Notes: generated by a model from the letters alone, not told the origin. A stretch of DNA of 64,000 nucleotides from Eukaryota sp. TZLM1-RC (GCA_040285825.1 JAUPSS010000004.1:6827658-6891657), one strand, 5' to 3'. Shown: positions 1 to 10,446, numbered from the stretch's first letter. A program made the numbers and translations.

Positions 1-867
1 ATGTATGAAAAAGATCTTTATAATAATATATGCAGCTCGGCTGTTTTAAATCAAGATCTTCACTCATTGTTATTGGAAAAGGGTGTTTGTGAAAACAAGT
101 CGTCAGATTCTTCACTTTTTGTAACCATTGTACCACGAAGATTTGGATTGTGTGCCACTAATGAAGCATTTGTAATAAAAATGAGATTATATTTGAACAT
201 CCCCATTAATCAATTATTATCAAAAGAAAAATGTATTTGTTCGAATTCACCTCAACTCACTTTGCGCCATGCTCTGAATTGCTCTAAGTTGATAACTTAT
301 CGTTCTTCATTACATGATGCTGTTAGAGACACTGTTTTCAATATGGCACAAACTGCAAGGATATCGTGTATCAAAGAGCCCCTGCTGAAGGAAACACTTT
401 CTCTGAATTTTTTTGGTTCTGATGATAGAGGTGATGTATACTGTGATTGGATTGATAATTCTGAAGCTATTGTTGACTTTGTCTCATGCAATGTTGCAAA
501 TGATACTTTGGTTCACAGAAGAAAACTTAATCCTGTGGCTGCTCTGAATTTTAAAGCAAAAGAGAAACATAGAAAATATGATAAAGATATTGAAGAGGCT
601 AATGTCGATAGAAATACACAGCTGGTTTTTATTGCTTTCCCATTTTCGATAAATGGAAGATTATCAGTTGAAGCAGAAACTTTTTTGGATGACTTCCAAA
701 AAATGGTGCAAGAAAAAACAATGAAAAGATTTGATATTTTTTTATGGCGTTCACGGATTCAATTTGCCATTATTAATAGATTACCTCGGTTTTTCAATCG
801 AATTAGAGAAGCTTTAGCCAGACAGCAAGCAGATCAAGATTTTGTAGAGGAAATCTTGGTTCAATGA
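1..867 (+). CDS. LINE family A C-terminal domain (zinc knuckle plus restriction-like endonuclease), partial
   Basis: The 288 residues seen are the C-terminal part of a LINE polyprotein. A cysteine/histidine cluster (KCICSNSPQLTLRHALNC, about residues 77-94) looks like the zinc knuckle that precedes the restriction-like endonuclease in R2/R4/CRE-type elements. It is followed by an RGD...D arrangement (RGDVYCDWIDNSEAIVDFVS) and a KEKHRKYD basic motif, which I read as the endonuclease core. The canonical PD is replaced by GD, so the subfamily is unsure. In contrast to the copy at 33-35 kb, this frame is intact to its stop. The real start lies left of the window. Confidence 0.7.
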   Translation: MYEKDLYNNICSSAVLNQDLHSLLLEKGVCENKSSDSSLFVTIVPRRFGLCATNEAFVIKMRLYLNIPINQLLSKEKCICSNSPQLTLRHALNCSKLITYRSSLHDAVRDTVFNMAQTARISCIKEPLLKETLSLNFFGSDDRGDVYCDWIDNSEAIVDFVSCNVANDTLVHRRKLNPVAALNFKAKEKHRKYDKDIEEANVDRNTQLVFIAFPFSINGRLSVEAETFLDDFQKMVQEKTMKRFDIFLWRSRIQFAIINRLPRFFNRIREALARQQADQDFVEEILVQ

Positions 868-925
868 TAGTCGTCCCATTAGTTATGAGTTAATTTAATT
901 AAGTGTGCATATTCAATAAATACAT
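1..925 (+). mobile_element. LINE family A, 3' end (5' part lies outside the window)
   Basis: This is the 3' part of a non-LTR retrotransposon that I call family A. The open frame stops at 867 and is followed by a short 3' UTR ending near an AATAAA-like signal at about 916-921. It is nearly identical to 34164-35085, and shorter relics of the same family lie at 7205-7396, 9640-10065, 10130-10446 with 14696-14895, and 53477-54123. The shared 3' end and variable 5' ends are what is expected of LINE copies made by target-primed reverse transcription. The 5' part, including the reverse transcriptase, lies left of the window. Confidence 0.8.
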
Positions 926-1289
926 AATTTTTAGCAAAAAAATTGACAAACTTATTGTGTATTTCAAAAATAACATCCAAGCTCAATACTTTGATTATTT
1001 GGATCGGTTTGTTTATATTTTCTATAATGGAAAGAGAAACAACAACGTCCTGAAAAAGCAGGATGAAAAAAAATTTCATCATTTATGATAGGTTAAATCT
1101 CTCATTCTAAAAAGATGTAGGGATATTAATGACGAAACACCAGCAATGAGAAAAAAATATCGTCTATTAGTTCGCTTTTGATTAATGGTCATATCCCATA
1201 TTTACATCCCACTACTAAAAGGGAAAAGTATTCAAAAAATCAAAAATCAAATTTGTATCTCAGGGCAATGTTTTACATTAGGTTTTTTT
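926..1289. other. Interval with no recognised gene
   Basis: AT-rich sequence between the LINE tail and the first recognisable Fanzor motif. Short open frames here resemble nothing I know. It may hold the decayed N-terminal part of the Fanzor copy that follows, but I cannot align it. Confidence 0.3.
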
Positions 1290-2579
1290 AGAAGATGAGG
1301 AGATCAAACTCTTTCATGTTCTGCCTTTGAAGAATTCTTGTATAGACTCCTATATCAGAATTGACAAGACAATTTTATTGGACTTGTTCTTTGCCGAATA
1401 CAGGGACGTTCTTGGTCAAAGGTCGTCTTATCAATGTACTGACAAACTTCACTGGCATGATTCTTGATGCTGGTGATCCAGGGAAATCTGATCTACTCCA
1501 TCTTTCTGCCAATTTAGCTACTGCAATGACTCTTTCAAAAAACCCGAGATAAGTAAGTATGTTGATTTGAGGTACACTCAAAATCAACGAAGACTTGAGT
1601 CGAAAAGTTCCAAATTCAAAAGAATGAGAGACACCATACGGAATGACACTCTTGTCTCCTTATCACAATAAGTAACTCTACTGGTAGAGTGATTGATCTA
1701 TTCAATTATGAACCATCTGAAGAGCAACAACAAAAGATGGCTTTAAGCAGCAGTATAATTAATCAAATGACTGAAAGAACAAATAGTTTATTACGAGGCG
1801 AAGTACCTCAAGAAATCAATATTCCCCACAAAAATTGATTACTCATTGAACTTGGGTAATAATGAACAAAAAACTAAATCTGTAGCAGAATGGGCAGCAA
1901 CTTTATCCCAATTCAATTCCAAAAGCTGCAGATTTGACACATTTATGAAGTATATTAAACAAAATAATTTTGTGAATAGTATTGTTGGTGAAGTCTACCA
2001 TCAAAAAATATTTAGGAAACTAAGATGGTGGGCTGAGATTAATCGCACAAGATCTGAGACAAAGATGATTCAGAGATTCAAATCAGTAATTGATGATCCC
2101 AGCCAAGTAGTTATTGGAATCGGAGACTGGGAACAACAAAACACATGAAAAACAAAGAACCAACTAATGAACAGGGTTTGCGAATTTTATTTAAAAAGGC
2201 AGGTTAAAGGTTATGTCTTTTTAATTGAGTAGTTTCGATTGCTGTTTCAATTGTAATACAGCGGAGAAAACAGTTGAAACATTCCGATGGTGCACAAATT
2301 CAAGGCCATGGAAGAGACATGAGCTAACTGATCATCACAGGCTTACTATGTGTAAATTATGCGAAAGTTTGCGGAATAGAGATCAAAATGCTTCGCTGAA
2401 TAAGTTGGCAGTGATGGAAGCACATGTAAATGGTGGAGACAGACCAGTATACCTACACAGAGCCAAGGTTGATGAAGGTTCAAAGGAGAAAATCTTCGAC
2501 TTCTCAAAAACTCAGTCCCTCTACATACATTGGTGTAAAAAGGACACATATTTCATTGTTATAGACAATATCTGTAACA
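1290..2579 (+). pseudogene. Fanzor lineage A, copy 1 (decayed TnpB-like nuclease)
   Basis: Fanzors are eukaryotic relatives of TnpB, RNA-guided DNA nucleases with a RuvC fold. RuvC-I is visible as DAGDPGKSDLLHL (Asp codon at 1475-1477). A middle block at 1846-2148 ends in VVIGIGDWEQ, matching LILMGDYGKK of the copy at 30 kb. The C-terminal block at 2225-2579 has a C-x2-C/C-x2-C zinc finger, RuvC-III NRDQNASLN (Asp codon at 2381-2383) and the tail motif GGDRPVYLHR. Frameshifts and stops separate the blocks, including one at the expected alternative glutamate (VFLIE followed by a stop), so this is a pseudogene. Its frame carries no stop before it runs into the P4-ATPase start. The last 240 bases are nearly identical to 18157-18395. 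Confidence 0.75.
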
Positions 2580-2582
2580 ATG
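2554..2582 (+). repeat. Inverted repeat at Fanzor A 3' end, overlapping the P4-ATPase start codon
   Basis: CATTGTTA at 2554-2561 is an exact inverted repeat of TAACAATG at 2575-2582, with a 13-base loop. The right arm contains the P4-ATPase ATG (2580-2582). The copy upstream of Sec6 has the same left arm and loop, but its right arm is interrupted by the host junction (TAACAA followed by ATGGAG). Confidence 0.7.
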
Positions 2583-5500
2583 ACGGACGACTATCGTTCC
2601 ATACAATGCAACAATGCCACAACCTCATCACGTTATGTGAAGAATAAGGTTCGTCATACAAAATATATCAATGGAGCTCTCAGTCCTTTCAACTTCATTG
2701 TTCGCTTCCTCATTGAACAATTCTCGCGCTTCATGAATCTCTACTTTCTCGTCATTGCAATTCTTCAGCTTAACCCATCCTTAACCCCTGTCAATCCGAG
2801 TATGTGTATCTCTTCCTTCCTTTTTTTAACCTCAGTCACCACCTGGGTCCCCCTTCTCTTAACGCTATCAATTGCAGGTGTAAAGGAAGTTATTGATGAC
2901 CTTTCTCGTTGGCGTCAAGACAGAAGAACCAACCTCCGCCGCTACCTGGTATCCAACGGCCAATCGTTCTCCATGGTTCTATCCCAAGATATTAAGGTGG
3001 GCAACATCATTCACATTAGGGAGAATGAGGAAATCCCTGCAGATGTTGTGGTTTTAAAGTCTTCTGAAAAAGGGGGCAAGTGTTTTGTCAATACAGTTAA
3101 TATTGATGGTGAAGCTGATTTAAAACCAAAAATCGCATGTAACGTCACCAATCAATTATCAGTCCCTGAAGTCGCGAGATTTCAAGGAGTTTTGACTATT
3201 CCTCACCCCTCTCCTGATTTTGGCTCTTTTGATTCAGTTTTAACTATTGATAAGAACAAGTACACGTTATCTTCAAACAATCTTTTGTTACAGGCCACTT
3301 CTTTGGCTGCGACAAGTGATGTTTATGGAGTAGTAGTGTATGTGGGCAATAAAACCAAATATGGGCTGAGTAAGAAAAAAGCCCCAACTAAATGGACTAG
3401 AATTGATAGAAAAATTAACAGATTTACTTTATGTATCTGGTCTGGTCAGCTATTACTAGCATTTACTCTTGGTATAGCTGGAAATTTTTCTGATTACTCA
3501 AACCACTGGTACTTGTTCCCAAACAAAGTCATCAATGTTTTGCTGTTACCTGAATGGGCAGTGATTCCTCTGAGATTCCTCTTACTCTGTTCTTTGTTAA
3601 TCCCCATTTCGCTAAAGGTCACCTTGGATGTAGCTAAACTGATTTATGCCAAGTTTATTGAAGTTGATGAGAAGATGGTTTGTCCCAGGAGTGGTGGCGC
3701 TATAGCTAGATCTACTGCAATTAGTGAGGATTTGGGCCAAATAGAGTACGTTTTTGCTGACAAAACTGGTACTTTAACTGAAAATAAGATGCTTTTTCAT
3801 TCAGCCGCTGTTGGTAGTTCGGTGTTCTCCAGTAATGTCACATCAAAGTCCACTCTACCCATGTCGGAGGTCCATGTCGCTCCTAATGGTCCCTACTTCA
3901 TCAGAGCTCTGGCTCTTTGTAATTCAGTTGATACTCTTTATAATGGTTCTGCTCGCATGCCTTTGTACAGGGCAGCAAGTCCTGACGAGAAAGCTCTTGT
4001 ATTAGCAACAAAAGATATGGGTGCGGTGTTGATGAAACGTTCTGAAGAGCAGGTCGGTCTTTTAGTTTCTTCTAAGTTAGCTCAAAATAACGAGACTTTG
4101 GAGGACTATCACGTGCTCGCTGTGTTACCCTTTAGCAGTGACAGAAAGCGCATGGGAGTACTTCTCCGGAAAAAGAATTCTTCTGATACTGTGCCCAATA
4201 GTGGGGATTGTCTGTTTCTGATTAAGGGGGCAGATGATGTTTTAATTCCAATGTGTAACCAGACCTCCGATAGTATTGATATCAGTCGTAACCTTGATAA
4301 ATTTGCTGCTAAGGGACTCAGAACTCTTGCAGTTGCTTATAGGCATGTTTCCGCCCAAGAGGCCAATAAGTTTCTTCAAATCTTGGAAGAAGCTTCTACT
4401 TCAATGTCAAACCGTGATGGTAAAGTGGAGCAAGCTTATAAGCTCTTGGAACACTCGTTAACCCTGGCTGGGGCCACTGCCATTGAAGATTCCCTCCAAT
4501 CCGAGGTATCATCTACTATTTCTTATTTGAGGAAAGCTGGGGTTAAGGTTTGGATGCTGACAGGGGATAAGTCTTCTACTGCCTTGCAGGTTGGCATTAG
4601 TACTCACTTGGTTAGTCAAAATGATAATGTTTCTGCCAAGGATTCTGTTTTCCTTTTATCAGCTGTTTCTGATGCTAGTACATTATCCAGCGAACTAAAA
4701 AAGATTTCTTCCTTGTTAAATGATGGTCGAAATGTCACAAAGTCGCTTGTTTTGACTGGGATTTCTGTTCCTCCCCTGCTAAGCCCCTCTCTGCTTCCTC
4801 TATTTCTTAAGGTTACTGACAAAATGGAATCTGTTATTTGTTGTCGACTAACCCCAACCCAAAAAGCTGATATTGTAACAACCCATAGAAATTACAAGAA
4901 AGCTGTTTGTTTAAGTGTTTGGTTTTTAAAAATTGAACTAATTTCAGATTGGTGATGGTGGTAATGATGTGGCCCAGATCCTCGCTGCAAACGTTGGAGT
5001 TGGTATTATCGGTAGAGAAGGCTTGGCTGCTGCTGGTGCTGCTGACTATGCCATTGGACAGTTTAGGTTTCTCAAAAGATTGATGACGATTCATGGTAGA
5101 GGTTCTTTGAGGAAAACAGCCTTTATAACGTTATTTTCGTTTTGGAAGTCTATGGTGTTAGCTTTTCAACAACTCTCTTTTTCCACGTTGACAATGTTTT
5201 CTGGAAGTTCCTTCTTTGATACCTTTGCTCTCAGTACTTGGAACATAATCTTTACCTCTTTTCCAGTGTTGATGTACGTTTTGGATCGCGATGTGGAAGC
5301 TGAGGTCATTGCATCCAATGCCAATGTGTATAAGTCCACTTTAAGAAATGATGTAATGTCTGTTAAAATTTTCGCTTCGTGGGTGTTGAGAGCTTTTTGG
5401 CAAGCTATTGTTTGCTTTGCAGTTTCTCTCTTATCTTTTGGTCCAGGGTATGCTCATCCCAGTAAAGGAATTCCCAGTGATTATTACGCTGTTCCTATTG

Positions 5501-5796
5501 TTTCATTTACTTCAGCAATGGTAATTCATACGGTCACCATGGTAACTGAAAGTAATTTGATTACTGGACTAAATGCTTTCTTCATTTTTGGATCAATGGC
5601 CATTTTGCCTTTAAGTCTTGCGTTGTTTTCTTTTGTCCCGACATCGGATTTATTTGATGTTCAAATTAGATTATTTAAAGACCCTATTTATTATTTCTCT
5701 GTTATTGTAACTTCAATTTTAGCAATGTTGCCAGTTTTGTTTTTTCAATGGCGGAAGTTTCTTGTCTCGAAGTTTAAGTCCAGTGAAAAAATTTAA
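2580..5796 (+). CDS. P4-type ATPase (phospholipid flippase), two introns
   Basis: P4-ATPases move aminophospholipids from the outer to the cytosolic leaflet. Joining 2580-2799, 2836-4916 and 4948-5796 gives 1049 residues, a normal family length. Motifs in order: the N-terminal NLYFLVIAILQLNPSLTPVNP, actuator DGEA (about residue 165; the family norm is DGET), PISL in M4, phosphorylation motif DKTGTLT (about 382), KGAD, TGDK (about 648) and the hinge GDGGNDV (about 770), then six C-terminal membrane spans. Both introns fall inside conserved motifs (NP|TTW and LS|IGDGG), which fixes the splice sites. The ATG is the first in frame and sits exactly at the end of the Fanzor A repeat. Convergent with the next gene, 86 bases between stops. 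Confidence 0.93.
2800..2835 (+). other. Intron 1 of the P4-ATPase gene (36 nt)
   Basis: GTATGTG donor and a pyrimidine run ending in CTCAG. Removal restores VNP-ITTWVPL, the conserved P4-ATPase sequence after the first membrane span. Without removal the frame encodes an unrelated insertion. Confidence 0.85.
4917..4947 (+). other. Intron 2 of the P4-ATPase gene (31 nt)
   Basis: GTTTGG donor, AACTAAT branch-like sequence and TTTCAG acceptor. Removal joins KAVCLS to IGDGGNDVAQIL, rebuilding the universally conserved P-type ATPase hinge; retention gives a stop after 791 residues. The donor is unusual (GTTTGG, not GTATGT). Confidence 0.88.
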
Positions 5797-5882
5797 TTGA
5801 ATATTGGTAATAAATGTATTTATCTGATGTTATTATGTTTTATTTAAATCTAATTCACACAATAATATAGAAAACAACTCAC

Positions 5883-7130
5883 CTAATACTTGCGATAAGG
5901 GAAAAGTTCACTAATGGAGGGAATTTCACAAGCTTTTGGGGGTTTTTTACAGTGTTTTGCGAGTGGAGAATCATTATCAAATAGCTTTCTTTGGGAAGTT
6001 TTGTTGTCATTTTGCCTTGGACTATTAGCAATGGAAGTGAATTCATTAAACCAATTCACTGATTTGACAAAGAAAAACGAATTCCTGACCATTAGACACC
6101 CCCTCTGAAGCAGCAAATCAGCATCTTCTGCTGAACTGAGATGAACTGTTGCTGAGGCAAATCCCAAATTACGAAAATAATTGCAGTTAAAGTGAGTGAT
6201 TCCAATGCCATCCCCAGACAAGGTATCACAAACATGGTCAACAAAAAAGTCGATCGAATTAATTGGAAACATCTTAATTATTCTGCTCGAAAATTCATCC
6301 CTTGTTTGAACCTGTGATTTCTTTTTTTTAATACCATGGTTCGAATCAGCTTTGATTAAAGAGCTCTTATTAGCTGCTTCCCAGATGAATTCATCACTCA
6401 ATATGTCACCAAACTTATTAAGAGGATGAAAAATATGAGACCTTCGAACAACTTCAAAAGGAATCCATTTTTGATTATACTTCTTGTGCAATACACATCC
6501 ATCGTAATAGTTATCATCCCCAAGGAAAAACTCTAAATACTTACAAAGATTGGTCACTGGACATGAGCATTCATTAAGGGTGAGAGAAGTGGTTAGTTTT
6601 GGGTGTTCAAGGTTCAATTGATTTGAACGGTTTCCAGTGGCTGGCTCGTAACAAGGATTGATGAACAATTCACCATTGGCAAAAAAATAGACAAAGTAGT
6701 ATCCGATTGGGAGAGTGATTGGTTTAGATTTGAACAAACCATGTTCAAATTGATGTAACATTAGCTTTTTTAAATCTTTTTTACTAAAATCAATCAAATT
6801 GGGGGAAACAGTTGAGACGATTGCCTCGATTAAGACTGCTTCATCAGAACGATTCATTGGAGGAGTTGCAACTAACGTTACTGCAAGAGTGGTTTTAGGG
6901 GTAGGAGTTCGGGACGAAGGCTTCTGCTTCTTACTTGTCAACCCAACAGCATTACTGCGAGTTTCAGGTGTAGCTTTCGGTGAAGGAGGTCGTTGTCGAA
7001 AAGGAAAATTGGTCCCATGTAACAGTAGCATAAGCAAGAGGGAAGAAATAATCAGAACAAAAAATTTACAAACAGTGTTCACACGTGTGCGGTGAACACG
7101 TGTCCTACAGGTGTTCCTCCTTTTCAACAT
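5883..7130 (-). CDS. La-related protein with N-terminal membrane anchor
   Basis: 415 residues. Residues about 21-38 form a hydrophobic stretch (CKFFVLIISSLLLMLLLHG) preceded by a strongly basic N-terminus, so this looks like a type II signal anchor. A Pro/Thr/Ser-rich linker follows. Residues about 194-271 fit a La motif: LCKYLEFFLGDDNYYDGCV, WIPFEVV, a FGDILSDEFIWEAANKSS block and a lysine-rich end. Residues about 282-357 fit an RRM (RIIKMFPINS, GFASATVHLSSAEDADLLL, FFFVKSV). A La motif followed by an RRM is the La module of La and LARP proteins, which bind RNA 3' ends or mRNAs. I know no standard LARP with such an anchor. If the true start were an internal Met the anchor would be partly lost. 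A LINE relic lies 75 bases upstream. Confidence 0.65.
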   Translation of the reverse strand: MLKRRNTCRTRVHRTRVNTVCKFFVLIISSLLLMLLLHGTNFPFRQRPPSPKATPETRSNAVGLTSKKQKPSSRTPTPKTTLAVTLVATPPMNRSDEAVLIEAIVSTVSPNLIDFSKKDLKKLMLHQFEHGLFKSKPITLPIGYYFVYFFANGELFINPCYEPATGNRSNQLNLEHPKLTTSLTLNECSCPVTNLCKYLEFFLGDDNYYDGCVLHKKYNQKWIPFEVVRRSHIFHPLNKFGDILSDEFIWEAANKSSLIKADSNHGIKKKKSQVQTRDEFSSRIIKMFPINSIDFFVDHVCDTLSGDGIGITHFNCNYFRNLGFASATVHLSSAEDADLLLQRGCLMVRNSFFFVKSVNWFNEFTSIANSPRQNDNKTSQRKLFDNDSPLAKHCKKPPKACEIPSISELFPYRKY

Positions 7131-7204
7131 GTGTCAAAGTGTTCCATTGGTGTTCGTTAGGTGTATACTAATTCATAAAGAAAGAATCTCTAAAGGATTC
7201 GTAC

Positions 7205-7396
7205 TAAAACAAAAAAAGTTTATTCAACTACAACATTTAACAAAATAAATTCAGAACTAATTGGACCGAAATTCAGTGAACCAAGATTTCCTCTACAAAG
7301 TCCTGATCTGTTTGTTTTCTTGTCATTGCTTCTCTTATTCGATGGAAGAACCGAGGTAATCTAGCGATTATGGTGAATTGAATTCGTGAACTTTTT
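7205..7396 (-). mobile_element. LINE family A relic, 5'-truncated 3' end
   Basis: On the minus strand this reads the last 40 or so codons of family A (a LPRFFHRIREAM...DQDFVEEILVH stretch) and stop, then the 3' UTR ending in a T-run on the plus strand (poly(A) on the minus). It points toward the La-module gene 75 bases away. Confidence 0.75.
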
Positions 7397-7439
7397 TTTC
7401 TGCTATTATTATTATTATTTTTTTCATTTATGAACTTTT

Positions 7440-9575
7440 CTGGTTTTTTAATCGGAATGTTTTATTGTTTGGGTGGTATTGGATTTACTAAGTCTTCAAT
7501 TTTGTGTCAATCAGCATTCTTGGGTGGTGGCAAAATTTTATTTATGAATTTTCTCGTAGATTTCCTGATGATTCTCATCTGTTAGTCCCCAATTGCAGTC
7601 CCTATTTGTATGAGTTATCTTGTGAACTTGAAAAATTGCCGCCACAAATTTGGACCAAATGTTTTCCTCAATCAATTCAAGAAATTCCAAACCGATCTCT
7701 TTTTAATTTACAGTTTTGCTGTAAAAAGCTTCAACAAAAATTGTCAAAGATTTTTGAAAGCTTGGATTTTGATGTTAGACTTGGCTTGGCCAAGAAAAAG
7801 AATCCCGCTTTTGCAAATCTTTTACAAGATATGTGTGACAGTACTTCTTCTGCCTTAGTAACAACAATTCCACAAGTTTATGGTACTCTCTTATCCGATT
7901 CTGCTTGGACTCTGAATATGAGATTTCGTTCCTTTATCTTTTTTTTTAAAATTTAATTTTATTCTAAACCTATAAATCAACATCTAAAAAATCCATCTCT
8001 CCCAAAACAAAAACACTAGATGCAACTCTCTCATAGTGAGATCCAAGAGAAAGCAAAGCATCAGAAACCATCTTCAACATCCCCTTAAAAATAGAAAACA
8101 CAATTCTATTTTGCCAAAACAATCTGTTGAAATTTCTGCCAGTTCTTCTCTTTACAATCATTTCAAAATCATCCAAAAAACGTAAAGCAGTTGGTGCAAG
8201 TGAACCAAAAAGGGAAAATACAAATGGATACAAATTGTATTTTTGCATGCTGTAGACTGGCCAATTTGGACAAAGGTTCATTGTATTTTTTGAATTTAAA
8301 ATTTTCAGCATTTGAAAGGGGATTATGAATTTCAGAATTAACAAGCCTTTCATTTGAGGCATTACAAGGATCAACAGACATTACATCCAATAAAATGAAG
8401 CTTCCATCTAATCCAGGTAATATGACATCACCTCTATTATTCTTATGAAAATCATTTTCAGCATCAAACAGATTTGACAACAAAGGTTCCAAGAAGGATT
8501 CAATTCTATGAGATTTACACATACAATATAACTGGTCTCTTACAGCATCATGAACCTTGCTTCTAAAAGTAATAAAATGTTTACAATTTAACAAATGAGT
8601 AGTTGTAATTTCTTGAGAACATTTACAAATTAAATTATGAGGTAAATTATCAGGCCAGATAAAGGAACGAAATCTCATATTCAGAGTCCAAGCAGAATCG
8701 GATAAGAGAGTACCATAAACTTGTGGAATTGTTGTCACTAAGGCAGAAGAAGTACTGTCACACATATCTTGTAAAAGATTTGCAAAAGCGGGATTCTTTT
8801 TCTTGGCCAAGCCAAGTCTAACATCAAAATCCAAGCTTCGTTCCTTTATCTGGCCTGATAATTTACCTCATAATTTAATTTGTAAATGTTCTCGAGAAAT
8901 TACAACTACTCATTTGTTAAATTGTAAACATTTTATTACTTTTAGAAGCAAGGTTCATGATGCTGTAAGAGACCAGTTATATTGTATGTGTAAATCTCAT
9001 AGAATTGAATCCTTCTTGGAACCTCTGTTGTCAAATCTGTTTGATGCTGAAGATGATTTTCATAAGAATAATAGAGGTGATGTCATATTACCTGGATTAG
9101 ATGGAAGCTTCATTTTATTGGATGTAATGTCTGTTGATCCTTGTAATGCCTCAAATGAAAGGCTAGTTAATTCTGAAATTCATGATCCCTTTTCAAATGC
9201 TGAAAATTTTAAATTCAAAAAATACAATGAACCTTTGTCTAAATTGGCCAGTCTACAGCATGCAAAATACAATTTGTATCCATTTGTATTTTCCCTTTTT
9301 GGTTCACTTGCACCAACTGCTTTACGTTTTTTGGATGATTTTGAAATGATTGTAAAGAGAAGAACTGGCAGAAATTTCAACAGATTGTTTTGGCAAAATA
9401 GAATTGTGTTTTCTATTTTTAAGGGGATGTTGAAGATGGTTTCTGATGCTTTGCTGTCTCTTGGTTCTCACTATGAGAGAGTTGCATCTAGTGTTTTTGT
9501 TTTGGGAGAGATGGATTTTTTAGATGTTGATTTATAGGTTTTGAATAAAATTAAATGTTCTAAAAAAAATTTTCT
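7440..9575 (+). mobile_element. LINE family B, outer copy, split by a self-insertion
   Basis: A second LINE family, about as long in its C-terminal part as family A but clearly diverged. The outer copy runs 7440-7938 and resumes at 8837-9575. The first part has GGIGFTKSSILCQSAFLGGG, which lines up with GLGWTKASILTSCAFVGGC of family A, then a one-base frame change. The second part (8851-9537) has CKCSREITTTHLLNC, the RGD...D endonuclease-like core (NNRGDVILPGLDGSFILLDVMS), KFKKYNEP and a stop at 9535-9537, followed by AATAAA and an A-run. The reverse transcriptase is missing, so the copy is 5'-truncated. Confidence 0.8.
7939..8836 (-). mobile_element. LINE family B, nested antisense insertion with 14-bp target duplication
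   Basis: A second, 5'-truncated family B copy lies in reverse inside the first. The outer element is interrupted exactly, and TTCGTTCCTTTATC occurs on both sides (7925-7938 and 8837-8850). The nested copy begins on the minus strand at GCTTGGATTTTGATG, runs through the zinc-knuckle/endonuclease frame, and ends in the family 3' UTR and an A-run (T-run at 7939 on the plus strand). Its reading frame is broken once, by an extra A in an A-run near 8245; otherwise it is nearly identical to the outer copy. Confidence 0.9.
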
Positions 9576-9639
9576 GCTTGTTGTTTAAACAGATTCAACG
9601 AAAAAGCAAAAAGAAGTTTCTTACCATTCCAATATGGTA

Positions 9640-10065
9640 TTAATACCACTGATGGAATTGCTTCAGCTGTCTTTGCTACAGATGTTTTATTTCATCAACA
9701 GGAATCCAATGCATGTTGGTGGATTTTAATAATGCCTTCAATTCAATTCATCGGTGCAGTATTCATTGTGCTTTGTTGAATTATTTGCCAGAAGTGTTTC
9801 CACATAAACAATGCTAATGCTGATAGAAATAGAACACTTGTTTTTATTGCTTTCCCATTTTCTATAAACAGAAGACTACCAGTAGAAGCAGGAACTTTCT
9901 TCGCTCTCAAATTCAATTTGCCATCATTAATAAAATTGCCTCGGTTTTTCAATCGAATTAGAGAAGCTTTAGCTAGACATCAAGTAGATCAAAATTTTGT
10001 AAAGGAAATCTTGGTTCAATAAATTTTGTCACATTAGTAATAAGTTAAGTTCGCATGTTCAATAT
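9640..10065 (+). mobile_element. LINE family A relic, internally deleted
   Basis: 9650-9800 encodes a frameshifted piece of the reverse transcriptase (FATDVLFHQQESNAC, then a FNNAFNS-like motif A, as in ATDVLFRQNESNVC at 33 kb). At about 9810 it jumps to the C-terminal end (a NADRNRTLVFIAFPFSI-like stretch, then LPRFFNRIREALA) and the family 3' UTR. The middle is deleted. Confidence 0.75.
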
Positions 10066-10129
10066 ATTAAATTCGGGACACAACAAAAAGACATTAAATC
10101 TCTTCATTATTTGACCCAATTTTTGGAAA

Positions 10130-10446
10130 TCATTTGAAAAAATTTCTTGCTTCTTTTGATAGTCTTCCATTTGTAGAAAATGGAAAAGCAATAAAACCTT
10201 ATAATAATATCAACCTTATTTCTATTAGCACTAGAATTTTCGATAACTTTGTCATATTTTCTGTGTCTTTCTTTTGCTTTGTAAATTCAAGAACAACTTC
10301 AGAGTTATCAATTAAAACGCAAAAAATTACGCCTCTGTCATCAGAACCAAGCTTGTTTAATGACAGTGTTTCTTTCAGCAAAGGCTCTTTAATACATGAC
10401 AATCTTGCATTTCCTAATTCAAAAAGTGTTCTTTGACTGCATCACG
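10130..10446 (-). mobile_element. LINE family A relic, 3' half, interrupted by an LTR element
   Basis: Minus-strand frames match the family A C-terminal region (SCIKEPLLKETLSLN.LGSDDRG) with gaps and substitutions. The match stops at the LTR at 10447 and resumes at 14696, so the LTR element was inserted into this LINE. Confidence 0.75.

Noticed and set aside
7969-8374. Minus-strand frame read as a separate gene
   Set aside because: It is the last part of the nested LINE B frame, separated from the rest only by a one-base insertion near 8245.
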